Shown one piece after another: positions 8,534-18,605 of a stretch of DNA of 64,000 nucleotides. A program made the position numbers and the translations under genes. Under the pieces are notes generated by a model. That model ran no database searches, was not told the origin of the DNA, and saw only the letters and a program-made list of their open reading frames with translations. This DNA is from Bacteroidia bacterium (GTDB lineage: Bacteria; Bacteroidota; Bacteroidia; Bacteroidales; CAJPTX01), in assembly GCA_002749065.1 (NCBI GenBank), contig PDTX01000015.1, positions 16,974-80,973 on the forward strand, given 5' to 3'. Position 1 is the first letter of the stretch; each line of letters begins with the position of its first letter.

Positions 8534-9502
8534 ATGGGGAGAATTCGGTTCCTTGCGCTGCTATGCATCCTCTGGGCCGGGGCCAGCCCACGGGCCGCCG
8601 CGCAGCTGTTCGACTTCATGAGGAGGGATACGGCCTACGTCGAGAAGTACCACGAGCTGCTCACCGTGCGGCCCTTCGTCCAGGCCCGCATCACCTCCAT
8701 CGGGATACGCGACGAGCGCCTCTTCTCCAAGTACTACAAGGCGAACACCCCCCTGGCCGTGGGGATAGGCCTGGCCTGGAAGATGATCGGCATCAGCTAC
8801 ACGATGGACATCCCCTACACCCGGGCCATCGACGACGCGCCGACCCGCTACTTCGACATCCAGTACCACTACTACGGCCGCTACATCACCCTGGACGCCT
8901 ACGCCATGCGCTACCGGGGGCTCTACTCCCAGGAGCGGGAGGACAGCATATCCTACCAGCCGAAGTTCTACTTCGACCGCTACGGCTTCCGGGTGAGCTA
9001 CCTGCTGCGGGGCGACGACTTCTCCTACGCCGCGGCCTTCGAGCAGGCCGAGCGGCAGAAGACCATGGCCGTGAGCTTCCCCATGGGCCTGGGGGGCTAC
9101 TACCAGCACATCTCGCTGAACCACCCCCTGCTCTCCGAGGCGGACAAGGACACCGGCCGCTTCCTGAGCGAGGCCTTCCTGGGCATCTCCGCGGTATTCC
9201 CCTTCCCGGACAGGTTCAAGGGCTGGTTCTTCGCCGGGGAGCTCACCCTGGGCGCCTCGCTCGCCTTCCACCGCGAGATGCTCCGCGACTTCGCCCTGAT
9301 GCCGAGCTGGCAGACCCGCTTCTCCCTGGGCTACACGGAGCGGGGCTGGAGCCTGGCGACCGTCCTCTACTTCCACAGCCTGGGGCTGCTGCGCAAGGGG
9401 GCGCTGGAGATCGACGGGCAGAACGGCACCCTGCAGCTGGTGGCCAGCTGGCGCATCTTCAGGGGTGGCCGGTGGCGCATACCCCAGAAATCCATGGACT
9501 AG
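8534..9502 (+). CDS. DUF4421 family protein, predicted outer-membrane beta-barrel
   Basis: The 322-residue protein has a signal peptide (MGRIRFLALLCILWAGASP, then RAAAQ) and alternating aromatic-rich strands such as YFDIQYHYYGRYITLDAYAM and YGFRVSYLLRGDDFSYAAAFEQ, typical of the Bacteroidota DUF4421 family. It likely forms a small barrel in the outer membrane (inference from strand pattern); function is unknown. The track ORF begins far upstream inside the symporter in another frame; the Met here, 8 bp after the symporter stop, is the real start. Its stop abuts the birA stop on the opposite strand with no gap. Confidence 0.85.
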   Translation: MGRIRFLALLCILWAGASPRAAAQLFDFMRRDTAYVEKYHELLTVRPFVQARITSIGIRDERLFSKYYKANTPLAVGIGLAWKMIGISYTMDIPYTRAIDDAPTRYFDIQYHYYGRYITLDAYAMRYRGLYSQEREDSISYQPKFYFDRYGFRVSYLLRGDDFSYAAAFEQAERQKTMAVSFPMGLGGYYQHISLNHPLLSEADKDTGRFLSEAFLGISAVFPFPDRFKGWFFAGELTLGASLAFHREMLRDFALMPSWQTRFSLGYTERGWSLATVLYFHSLGLLRKGALEIDGQNGTLQLVASWRIFRGGRWRIPQKSMD

Positions 9503-10270
9503 CTAGCCGATGCGGTGCGAGACCTCCCGGAACAGGAAGCTCCTCCGCTGCCCGTCGCGCAGCTCCAGCTGCAGCTGGCCCGTCGGGAGTATGCCCGCAA
9601 TCCGGGCCTCGATGCGCTCCCCGCTCGCGCCGACGATGAAGGGGTGGTAGCCCTCCCGCCAGAAGAGCCGCTCGAGGTACTCGCCGTGTATCTCATCCTG
9701 CTCGCCGTGGGGCAGCCGGTCGAGCTGCTTGATGATGCGCTCGGCGATGCGCTCGGCCAGCTGCGCCGCGTCCGGCACCGTCGGCACCAGCTCCTGGAGG
9801 CCGACGGCCGGGGGGCAGTAGTGGGCGGGGGACTGCGGGCGCGCGGCGACGTTGAGCCCGAAGCCGATGATGGCGCCCCGGAGCCACTCCCCCTGGAGGG
9901 TCGTGCTGATGAGTATGCCGCAGATCTTCCGCTCGCCCACGAGAATGTCGTTGGCCCACTTCACCTGGCTATGGACCCCGAGCGCGGCCAGGGCCTCCCC
10001 GACGGCCAGCGAGGCGGCCTGGTTGAGCACGAAGGCATGCTCCGCGGCCACGGCCGGGCTGCCCTTCGGCCCGAGGGGGAGGTCCACCAGCAGGGAGGCC
10101 GTGACATCGCCCGGCCGCGCATCCCAGGTGTTGCCCCGCTGGCCCAGGCCGTGGTGCTGCTCCCGGGCGATGATGAGCGCTGGGCGCGGTAGGCTGGCGG
10201 CGTACTCCGCGGCGTAGGTGTTGGTCGAGCCGGTGCTCTCGAGCACTATCGTACATTGTATTCTGGGCAT
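9503..10270 (-). CDS. birA: Biotin--[acetyl-CoA-carboxylase] ligase, catalytic domain only
   Basis: The 255-residue protein has the BirA/LplA core: ESTGSTNTYAAEY, AREQHHGLGQRGNTWDA (the flexible biotinyl-AMP loop, GRG replaced by GQRG), VKWANDILVGERKICGIL and GFGLNVAA, then a small C-terminal SH3-like domain. It attaches biotin to carboxylase carrier domains. There is no N-terminal winged helix, so it is a group I enzyme and not a repressor. The 111-codon extension of the track ORF covers the divergent promoter region and is rejected. Confidence 0.95.
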   Translation of the reverse strand: MPRIQCTIVLESTGSTNTYAAEYAASLPRPALIIAREQHHGLGQRGNTWDARPGDVTASLLVDLPLGPKGSPAVAAEHAFVLNQAASLAVGEALAALGVHSQVKWANDILVGERKICGILISTTLQGEWLRGAIIGFGLNVAARPQSPAHYCPPAVGLQELVPTVPDAAQLAERIAERIIKQLDRLPHGEQDEIHGEYLERLFWREGYHPFIVGASGERIEARIAGILPTGQLQLELRDGQRRSFLFREVSHRIG

Positions 10271-10293
10271 GGTCTGGCGCTTAGAGTTCCGGG

Positions 10294-10301
10294 TAAAGGT
10301 A
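10294..10301 (-). promoter_or_regulatory. Probable birA -7 promoter element
   Basis: The minus strand reads TACCTTTA, one base off TAnnTTTG, 23 bp upstream of the birA start. It is 31 bp away from the divergent korA element. Confidence 0.45.
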
Positions 10302-10332
10302 GCAAGAATACTGGTCAATAGCGCAAAAGGTT

Positions 10333-10340
10333 TACCTTTG
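10333..10340 (+). promoter_or_regulatory. -7 promoter element of korAB
   Basis: TACCTTTG is a perfect Bacteroidota -7 match, giving a leader of about 125 nt before korA. It is divergent from the birA promoter. Confidence 0.6.
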
Positions 10341-10469
10341 CCTCGCGTAGGGGGCCCACTGCGCGCGGCCAGCCCGGCTGGATGTCGCCCGGATTCGGGG
10401 CTACGGGGCGAGGCTGCGGCCCCGCGCGAGCGTTCTTCTGCAATGTAAATCTCTAACACATATATCGCT

Positions 10470-12314
<1,845 letters not shown>

Positions 12315-12325
12315 CCCAGAGAGTC

Positions 12326-13348
12326 ATGTCGAACATCAAGTATACAGTCAAGGATTTCAAGAGCGACCAGGAGGTGCGGTGGTGCCCCGGTTGCGGCGAC
12401 CACGGCATTCTGAACGCAGTGCAACGGGCCCTGCCCCACGTCGCGGAGGAGCGCGGCTACGATAAGGCCCGCTTCGCGGTCATCTCGGGCATCGGCTGCT
12501 CGAGCCGCTTCCCCTACTACATGGACACCTTCGGCTTCCACAGCATCCACGGCCGGGCCGCCGCCATCGCCACCGGGGCCAAGGTGGCCAACCCCAACCT
12601 GAGCATCTGGCAGATATCGGGCGACGGCGACGCGCTCGCCATCGGCGGCAACCACTTCATCCACGCCATACGGCGCAACATCGACATCAACATCATCCTG
12701 TTCAACAACGAGATCTACGGCCTGACCAAGGGGCAGTACAGCCCCACCTCCCGCTGCGGGGCCGTCACCAAGACCAGCCCCTTCGGCACGGTGGAGCAAC
12801 CCTTCAACCCCGGCCAGCTGCTCCTGGGGGCCAACGGCAAGTTCTTCGCCCGCTCGCTCGACGTCGACACCAGCCTCACGGCCGACATCATGGTGGAGGC
12901 CGCGCGCCACGACGGCACCTCGGTCGTGGAGGTCCTGCAGAACTGCGTCATATTCAACAACGGGATACACAACGACATCACCCACCGCGACCACCGGGCC
13001 GACAGGACCATCGTCCTGCGGCACGGCGAGCCCATGATATTCGGCAAGGATAGGGACAAGGGCCTGGTGCTCGACGGCTTCAAGCTCCGCGCCGTGGACA
13101 TCGGCAAGGGCGGATGGGACGAGAAGGACATCCTCATCCACGACGCGGAGGAGGAGAACCCCGGCCTGCACATGCTGCTGGTGAGCATGGCCTACCCCGA
13201 GCTACCCGTCGCCCTGGGGGTCATCCGCAACGTGCCCTTCCCGACCTACGACGACCTGGTGCGCGACCAGGTGATTGACGTGGCCGACCACGGCACCATC
13301 CACAACATGGAGCAGCTGCTCCACAGCGGCGACACCTGGGAGATATAG
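12326..13348 (+). CDS. korB: 2-oxoglutarate:ferredoxin oxidoreductase, beta subunit
   Basis: The 340-residue protein has the beta-subunit hallmarks: VRWCPGCGDHGILNAVQ (Cys of the CxxC cluster ligand), GIGCSSRFPYYMDTFGFH, and the thiamine-pyrophosphate motif GDGDALAIGGNHF, then NNEIYGLTKGQYSPTS. It binds TPP and the iron-sulfur cluster and works with KorA. No separate delta (ferredoxin) subunit gene follows, as expected for this two-subunit form. It is the last gene of the operon, followed by a strong hairpin. Confidence 0.95.
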   Translation: MSNIKYTVKDFKSDQEVRWCPGCGDHGILNAVQRALPHVAEERGYDKARFAVISGIGCSSRFPYYMDTFGFHSIHGRAAAIATGAKVANPNLSIWQISGDGDALAIGGNHFIHAIRRNIDINIILFNNEIYGLTKGQYSPTSRCGAVTKTSPFGTVEQPFNPGQLLLGANGKFFARSLDVDTSLTADIMVEAARHDGTSVVEVLQNCVIFNNGIHNDITHRDHRADRTIVLRHGEPMIFGKDRDKGLVLDGFKLRAVDIGKGGWDEKDILIHDAEEENPGLHMLLVSMAYPELPVALGVIRNVPFPTYDDLVRDQVIDVADHGTIHNMEQLLHSGDTWEI

Positions 13349-13386
13349 CCTCCCCGGCCGCATCGGAGGCCAACAGGAGAACAAAA

Positions 13387-13411
13387 GAGGCCGGGCGCAC
13401 TGCCCGGCCTC
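13387..13411. terminator. Hairpin terminator between convergent korB and lipoprotein gene
   Basis: GAGGCCGGGC and GCCCGGCCTC form a perfect 10-bp stem with a 5-base loop. The stretch before it (ACAAAA) gives TTTTGT on the minus strand, so it can end the lipoprotein transcript as well as korAB. Confidence 0.7.
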
Positions 13412-13446
13412 TGCCGTTTGCGGGTATACCGGGGCGATGCCCCACC

Positions 13447-14355
13447 CTACTTGATGACAATCACCAGGAAGTGCGTCGCCCGCCAGAACTGCTCCTTGTC
13501 CTTAATCTGCAGGCCGATCGACACGCCGTTGGCGTTGGTGGCGATGGCGTAGCTCTCGGCCGGGTGGGGGGTGACCACGTCCACCCCGTTCTTCTTGTCC
13601 ACGAAGGGGATGAAGTCCGTCTCCGCGATGCTGATGCTGGTGAAGTAGCCGGGGTTGAAGTCGTCCTTGAGCGCGCTGTTGCGCCCTATGCCCAGGAAGC
13701 CCCCCTTGCGCTCTATGATGCCGTTCTCCTGCAGCTCCTTCTTGGTGCCGTGGGCGTACCACGCCTGGTCCATCTGCCGGCGCTGCTCGTAGACCTCGTT
13801 GGCCAGCTGGAGGTTGGCCAGGCCGGCCGAGTCGAGCGCCTGGCTGAGCGAGTCGATGTTGAGGCGCAGCACCTCCACGTGGGTGCGCAGCATGCTGATG
13901 GTCGAGTCGCGCTGGAGGAGCTGGCCGCGCATGTCGTCGAGCATGAGCTGCAGGTGCGAGACCTTGATGCTGGAGCTCTGGAGCATCTTCCCCAGGCGGT
14001 CGATGGTGTTCATGTTGGAGGTCATGAGCTGGCTGATCTCCTCCATGTTCTGGGCCACGCGCTCGCGCTTGGTCTCCTCTAGGTCGCCGCTCCAGATGTA
14101 GCCCATGTCGGCGTTGACCAGCCGCTCCTTCTCCGACACCAGCTCGAGCTTCTTCTCTATCTCCGCGAGGGAGGTGAAGAACTCGTTGAGGGTGGCCTCC
14201 TTGAGGCTGTCGGTGCGCCGCAGGGAGTCCACCTGGCCCTCCAGCTCCCGTACCTGCGGGTCGGAGGTCTGGCCCCCGCCGCAGGCGTACGCCAATCCGA
14301 GGCCCACCAGGAGTAGGCCCAGCAATAGCTTACTGCTTCTCTTCATTCCGCTCAT
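13447..14355 (-). CDS. Cbp1-like coiled-coil lipoprotein
   Basis: The 302-residue protein has a lipoprotein signal (KLLLGLLLVGLGLAYAC, lipobox LAYAC), then a long coiled coil at about residues 35-205 rich in Leu/Glu/Ser, and a compact C-terminal domain (AWYAHGTKKELQENGI, DDFNPGYFTSISI, THFLVIVIK). The C-terminal pattern matches the Bacteroidales family that I recall being named after Cbp1, a collagen-binding protein of Bacteroides fragilis. Here adhesion is an inference from that name; the domain also resembles general envelope proteins. A second Met three codons later (MKRSSK) is an equally good start. It occupies the place behind mrdA where rodA is usually found. Confidence 0.75.
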   Translation of the reverse strand: MSGMKRSSKLLLGLLLVGLGLAYACGGGQTSDPQVRELEGQVDSLRRTDSLKEATLNEFFTSLAEIEKKLELVSEKERLVNADMGYIWSGDLEETKRERVAQNMEEISQLMTSNMNTIDRLGKMLQSSSIKVSHLQLMLDDMRGQLLQRDSTISMLRTHVEVLRLNIDSLSQALDSAGLANLQLANEVYEQRRQMDQAWYAHGTKKELQENGIIERKGGFLGIGRNSALKDDFNPGYFTSISIAETDFIPFVDKKNGVDVVTPHPAESYAIATNANGVSIGLQIKDKEQFWRATHFLVIVIK

Positions 14356-14404
14356 GTTCGTGTGTTAGTATTCCTTGTGTCCTCTCGCTGCTCCGTCCGC
14401 GGGG

Positions 14405-16213
14405 CTAGTTCCACCCCCTATTGATAACGTAGCGCTCTATGTGCTTGTTCTTGATCGTGTCGGTGAGGTACTGCTGCACCATCAGGCCGGCCAGGGGGGC
14501 GGCCCACGTCCTGCCGAAGCCCTCGTTCTCCAGGTAGACGGCGATGGCGATTTTGGGCCTGTCGCGGGGCGCGAAGGCGATGAAGATGGAGTGGTCCTCG
14601 CCGTGCGGGTTCTGGGAGGTGCCGGTCTTGCCGCAGATGTCGAGGCCGGGGGTGGCGGCCAGGCGGGCCGTGGCCCCCTTGCCCACGCTGTTGACGGCCT
14701 CCCACATGCCCTTGACGACGGGGTCGAAGTGCTTCCGGTCGACGGCCACGACGCGCCGGGTGGTGTAGGCGGTGTCGGTCTTCCCCTTGAGGCTGCGCAC
14801 GATGTGGGGCGTGTAGTAGTGGCCCCGGTTGGCGATGGTGGCGGCCAGGTTGGCCATCTGCAGGGGGGTGGTGCCCATCTCGCCCTGGCCTATGGCCAGC
14901 GATATCACCGTCAGGGAGCTCCAGCCGCCCTTGCGGAAGTAGCGGTTGTAGAAGGACACCGTCGGGACGATGCCCTTGAGCTCGCCGGGGAGGTCTATGC
15001 CCAGCCTGTCGCCCAGGCCGAAGCTGCGGACGCGCCGCTCCCAGGCCCTGAAGCCGCCCTCGATGCTGTCGTAGCGGCGGTTGTCGAGGATGGCGCGGAA
15101 GGTGTGGCAGAAGTAGGAGTTGCACGAGGTGCAGACCGCGTCGGAGAGGCTATGCACGGGGGGGTGGATATGGCAGCCCACGCCGCGCCCCACGTTGTAG
15201 CGCCCGTAGCACGCGTAGCCCGTGTGGGGGGTGATGACCCCCTCCTGGAGGCCGATCAGGCCGTTGACCAGCTTGAAGGTGGAGCCCGGCGGGTAGAGGG
15301 CCATGATGGTGCGGTTGAACAGGGGCTTGCTCCCCATGGTGTCGAGGCCGCGGTAGTTCTGCGAGCGCACCCGGCCCACCAGCAGGTTGGGGTCGTAGGC
15401 CGGGGCGGAGACCATGGCCAGGATCTCGCCGGTCGCGGGCTCGATGGCCACCACGCCGCCCCGCCGCCCGGCCATGAGCTTCTCGCCGTAGGCCTGCAGC
15501 TTGCTGTCGAGCGAGAGGTGGAGGTCGGTGCCGACGATGGCCGCGGTGTCGTACTTCCCCTCCGCGTAGCTGCCCTTGATGCGGTTGCGCACGTCCACCA
15601 TGAAGTTCTTCACGCCGTTGCGCCCGCGCAGCTCCTTCTCGTAGCTCTTCTCCAGGCCCGATATGCCGATGTAGTCGCCCGAGCGGTAGTAGGGGTTCTC
15701 GTACACCTGCCGCTCGCTCACCTCGCCCACGTAGCCCAGCAGGTGCGCGGCGATGGGCTGGGGGTACGACCGCAGCGTACGGGGCTGGGCGTAGAAGCCC
15801 GGGAACTCGTGGAGGTGCTCCTCGAAGCGGCCGAAGACCCGCTGGGAGAGCTGCTTGGCGAAGAGGCTCTCCTTGTAGTAGGAGTAGGCCTTGGCGCTGG
15901 CCAGGCCCACGCGCACGTCGTCGGGCGTTATCTCCAGCAGACGGCAGAGGCGCAGGGTGTCGAAGGGCTTCACCCGGGAGGGGACCACCATCAGGTCGTA
16001 GACGGCCTCGTTGTACACCAGGATCTCGCCCCGGCGGTCGTAGATGATGCCCCGCGCCGGGTACTGGACGATGCGGCGCAGCACGTTGCTGTCGGCCGAC
16101 ACCTGGTAGGAGGTATTGACCACCTGGATGTAGAAGAGCTTGGCCAGCATCACCACCGCCACCGCGATGAAGATGCCGCTGATGCTGAGCCTACGGTTGA
16201 GCTGGAAGGGCAC
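14405..16213 (-). CDS. mrdA: Penicillin-binding protein 2 (elongasome transpeptidase)
   Basis: The 602-residue protein has one N-terminal membrane helix (LSISGIFIAVAVVMLAKLFY), a PBP dimerisation domain (ARGIIYDRRGEILVYN), and a transpeptidase domain with the three active-site motifs STFK (YPPGSTFKLVNG), SCN (CTSCNSYF) and KTG (CGKTGTSQNPHGE). It cross-links lateral-wall peptidoglycan with MreB/C/D. I chose a GTG start 5 bp after the mreD stop, giving VPFQLNRRLSISG; the 64 codons upstream in the track ORF are mreD in another frame. mreD precedes it; the next gene downstream is a lipoprotein and not rodA. Confidence 0.94.
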   Translation of the reverse strand: MPFQLNRRLSISGIFIAVAVVMLAKLFYIQVVNTSYQVSADSNVLRRIVQYPARGIIYDRRGEILVYNEAVYDLMVVPSRVKPFDTLRLCRLLEITPDDVRVGLASAKAYSYYKESLFAKQLSQRVFGRFEEHLHEFPGFYAQPRTLRSYPQPIAAHLLGYVGEVSERQVYENPYYRSGDYIGISGLEKSYEKELRGRNGVKNFMVDVRNRIKGSYAEGKYDTAAIVGTDLHLSLDSKLQAYGEKLMAGRRGGVVAIEPATGEILAMVSAPAYDPNLLVGRVRSQNYRGLDTMGSKPLFNRTIMALYPPGSTFKLVNGLIGLQEGVITPHTGYACYGRYNVGRGVGCHIHPPVHSLSDAVCTSCNSYFCHTFRAILDNRRYDSIEGGFRAWERRVRSFGLGDRLGIDLPGELKGIVPTVSFYNRYFRKGGWSSLTVISLAIGQGEMGTTPLQMANLAATIANRGHYYTPHIVRSLKGKTDTAYTTRRVVAVDRKHFDPVVKGMWEAVNSVGKGATARLAATPGLDICGKTGTSQNPHGEDHSIFIAFAPRDRPKIAIAVYLENEGFGRTWAAPLAGLMVQQYLTDTIKNKHIERYVINRGWN

Positions 16214-16218
16214 GGGTG

Positions 16219-16737
16219 CTAGTTTGAGTCTGTGGGCGCGGCGAAGATGAAGGTCTCGGCCAGCAGGATGATGAAGGTGCTCAGGAGGGTGGAGCCGCCG
16301 ATTTTGAGCAGCAGCAGGGTCAGGTGCCCCCAGCTCGGGTCGCTCAGTACCAGCAGGAGGGCGTGGTGGGCCAGGGTCAGGAGCAGGGTGAACTCCAGGG
16401 TCCACACCAGGCCCATCTGGCGGAGGGAGGGGACGGTGGCGTTCTCCCGTTCGCGCCCGCCCAGCACCCGTAGGGCCAGGGGCTGGAGGTAGGCCAGCAG
16501 GGTGGTGGCCGCGGCGTGCAGCCCCAGGGTGGAGGAGGAGATGTCGACCAGTAGGCCCAGGGCGAAGCCCAGCACCACGGCCAGCACGCGGCTGGTGCCC
16601 CGCGGCAGCAGGAGGATGAAGATGAGGTAGGGGTAGGGGGCGACCACCCCCATCACCTCGATGTTGTCGAAGAGCAGCACCTGCAGCAGCACCGATGCCC
16701 CGAAGAGGGCCGCGAAGGAGCCCAGCCTACCTCTCAT
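16219..16737 (-). CDS. mreD: Rod shape-determining protein MreD
   Basis: The 172-residue, very hydrophobic protein has five or six predicted membrane segments and lies between mreC and mrdA. Patterns such as PYPYLIFILLLPRGTSRVLAV and GFALGLLVDISSSTLGLHAAATTL are typical of MreD. It is a membrane part of the elongasome. Its start overlaps the mreC end by 11 bp. Confidence 0.9.
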   Translation of the reverse strand: MRGRLGSFAALFGASVLLQVLLFDNIEVMGVVAPYPYLIFILLLPRGTSRVLAVVLGFALGLLVDISSSTLGLHAAATTLLAYLQPLALRVLGGRERENATVPSLRQMGLVWTLEFTLLLTLAHHALLLVLSDPSWGHLTLLLLKIGGSTLLSTFIILLAETFIFAAPTDSN

Positions 16738-17560
16738 CCTCGCTCACCATTTGCGTGGCGATGCTGTCGAGCTCCTCGCGGTGGGTGTTGGCCACGATGC
16801 TGACCAGGTGGAGGCGCTTGAAGTCCGCCTTGAGCCGTACGCGCAGGGTCAGGAAGTCCGCGCCGCGCACCTCCACCCCCTCCACCAGGCCGATGAGCAG
16901 CCCCTTCGGGAAGATGTTCGAGAAGCCGCTGGTGACCACCGTATCGCCCGGGGTCACGGGCACGTGGTGCGGTATCTCCGTGAGCAGCACCCGCTGGTAC
17001 GACTCGCCGTCCCACTTGAGCGTGCCCACGTAGCCCGACCGCTGCAGCTTGGCCGATATGCGGAGGTCCCGGTTGAGCACCGATATCACCGCGGCGTAGT
17101 GCCCGGTGGAGGCCACCACCACCCCGGCCACGCCCCCGTACGAGAGCACGCCCATGCCCTCGCGCACCCCGGCCTCCCGCCCCTGGTCCACCGTGAAGAA
17201 GTTGTGCGCCCGGGCCACGCTGTTGTTGACCACCTCGCCCGCGATGAAGCGGAAGTGCCCCTCCCCGGCCGAGTCAGCCTCCCACTCGCGCTCCCCCCGG
17301 GCGTACTCCATGGCCGCCAGGCGGTTGCGCAGCTCCAGGTTCTCCGCGGCCAGCCGGTCGCTGCGCTCGTTGAGGTCCAGGTAGGCCCTGAAGCTGTAGA
17401 CGAGCTTCTCGACCGAGGCCTCGGCGCTCCGCGACAGCAGGCCCACCCCGGCCTTCACCCGGTAGTCATAGCTGAAGTGCATCACCAGCGCGCAGACCTC
17501 GAGCAGCAGGAAGACCAGGAATGCCTGATGGCGCTTCAGGAGCGCGAGGAGCGTATTCAC
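16727..17560 (-). CDS. mreC: Rod shape-determining protein MreC
   Basis: The 277-residue protein has one N-terminal membrane anchor (QAFLVFLLLEVCALVM), a coiled-coil stretch around residues 65-100 and the periplasmic beta-barrel domain (FFTVDQGREAGVREGMGVLSYGGVAGVV, then TPGDTVVTSGFSNIFPKGLLIG). It links MreB to the periplasmic synthases. The gene follows mreB by 5 bp and overlaps mreD. Confidence 0.95.
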   Translation of the reverse strand: MNTLLALLKRHQAFLVFLLLEVCALVMHFSYDYRVKAGVGLLSRSAEASVEKLVYSFRAYLDLNERSDRLAAENLELRNRLAAMEYARGEREWEADSAGEGHFRFIAGEVVNNSVARAHNFFTVDQGREAGVREGMGVLSYGGVAGVVVASTGHYAAVISVLNRDLRISAKLQRSGYVGTLKWDGESYQRVLLTEIPHHVPVTPGDTVVTSGFSNIFPKGLLIGLVEGVEVRGADFLTLRVRLKADFKRLHLVSIVANTHREELDSIATQMVSEDER

Positions 17561-17565
17561 GCCTA

Positions 17566-18588
17566 CTAGCGCATGAGGAACTTGCAGCTCTCGACATTCT
17601 TCAGCGCGATGCCCGTCCCCCTGGCCACAGCGCGCAGGGGGTCCTCAGCCACAACGAAGGGTATCTTAATCTTGTCGGAGAAGCGCTTGTCCAGGCCGCG
17701 CAGCAGGGCGCCCCCGCCGGCCAGGTAGATGCCCGAGCGCACGATGTCGGCGTAGAGCTCCGGGGGGGTCTGCTCCAGCACGTTCAGGATGGCCATCTCG
17801 ATTTTGCTGATGGACTTGTCGAGGCAGTGGGCGATCTCCTGGTAGTTCACCGGCACCTCCACCGGCAGGGCGGTCATCAGGTGCGGCCCGTGCACCAGGT
17901 AGTCCTCCGGCGGGTCCTCCAGCGAGGGCAGGGCCGCCCCCACGGCGATCTTGATGTCCTCGGCCGTCCGCTCGCCGATCTTGATGTTGTGCTGGCGGCG
18001 CATGTAGGCCTGGATGTCCGCCGTGAAGCCATCGCCGGCGATCCGCTCCGAGCGGTTGCACACGATGCCCCCCAGGGCGATCACCGCGATCTCGGCCGTC
18101 CCCCCTCCTATGTCCACCACCATGCTCCCCCGGGGCGCCTCGACGTCTATCCCGATGCCCAGGGCCGCGGCCATCGGCTCGTATATCATGTACACATCCC
18201 GCCCGTCGGCCTGCTCCGCGCTGTCGCGCACGGCCCGTATCTCCACCTCCGTGCTCCCGGAGGGGATGCACACCACGATGCGCAGCGCCGGGGAGAACAT
18301 CCGCTTGCGCTTGTTGATGAGCTTGATCATGCCGCGTATCATCTGCTCCGCGGCGTCGAAGTCCGCGATGACACCATCCCTTAGCGGCCGCACCGTGTTG
18401 ATATGCTCATGGGTCTTGCCCTGCATCTGCCGCGCCTCGTTCCCTATGGCGATGAGCTTGCCCGTGGAGCGGTCCATCGCCACGATCGACGGCTCGTCAA
18501 CGACAATCTTATCATTGTATATGATGATCGTGTTGGCCGTGCCGAGGTCTATGGCGATTTCCTGTGTGAAGAAGTTGAATAAACCCAT
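17566..18588 (-). CDS. mreB: Rod shape-determining protein MreB
   Basis: The 340-residue actin-like ATPase has IDLGTANTIIIYNDKIVVDEPS (phosphate 1), VVDIGGGTAEIAVIALGGIV (phosphate 2) and GIYLAGGGALLRGLDK (adenosine motif). It forms cytoplasmic filaments that guide lateral wall synthesis, implying a rod or coccobacillary shape. It lies 17 bp after purH in the same direction. Confidence 0.97.
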   Translation of the reverse strand: MGLFNFFTQEIAIDLGTANTIIIYNDKIVVDEPSIVAMDRSTGKLIAIGNEARQMQGKTHEHINTVRPLRDGVIADFDAAEQMIRGMIKLINKRKRMFSPALRIVVCIPSGSTEVEIRAVRDSAEQADGRDVYMIYEPMAAALGIGIDVEAPRGSMVVDIGGGTAEIAVIALGGIVCNRSERIAGDGFTADIQAYMRRQHNIKIGERTAEDIKIAVGAALPSLEDPPEDYLVHGPHLMTALPVEVPVNYQEIAHCLDKSISKIEMAILNVLEQTPPELYADIVRSGIYLAGGGALLRGLDKRFSDKIKIPFVVAEDPLRAVARGTGIALKNVESCKFLMR

Positions 18589-18605
18589 ATGAGGAATGGT
18601 ATACT

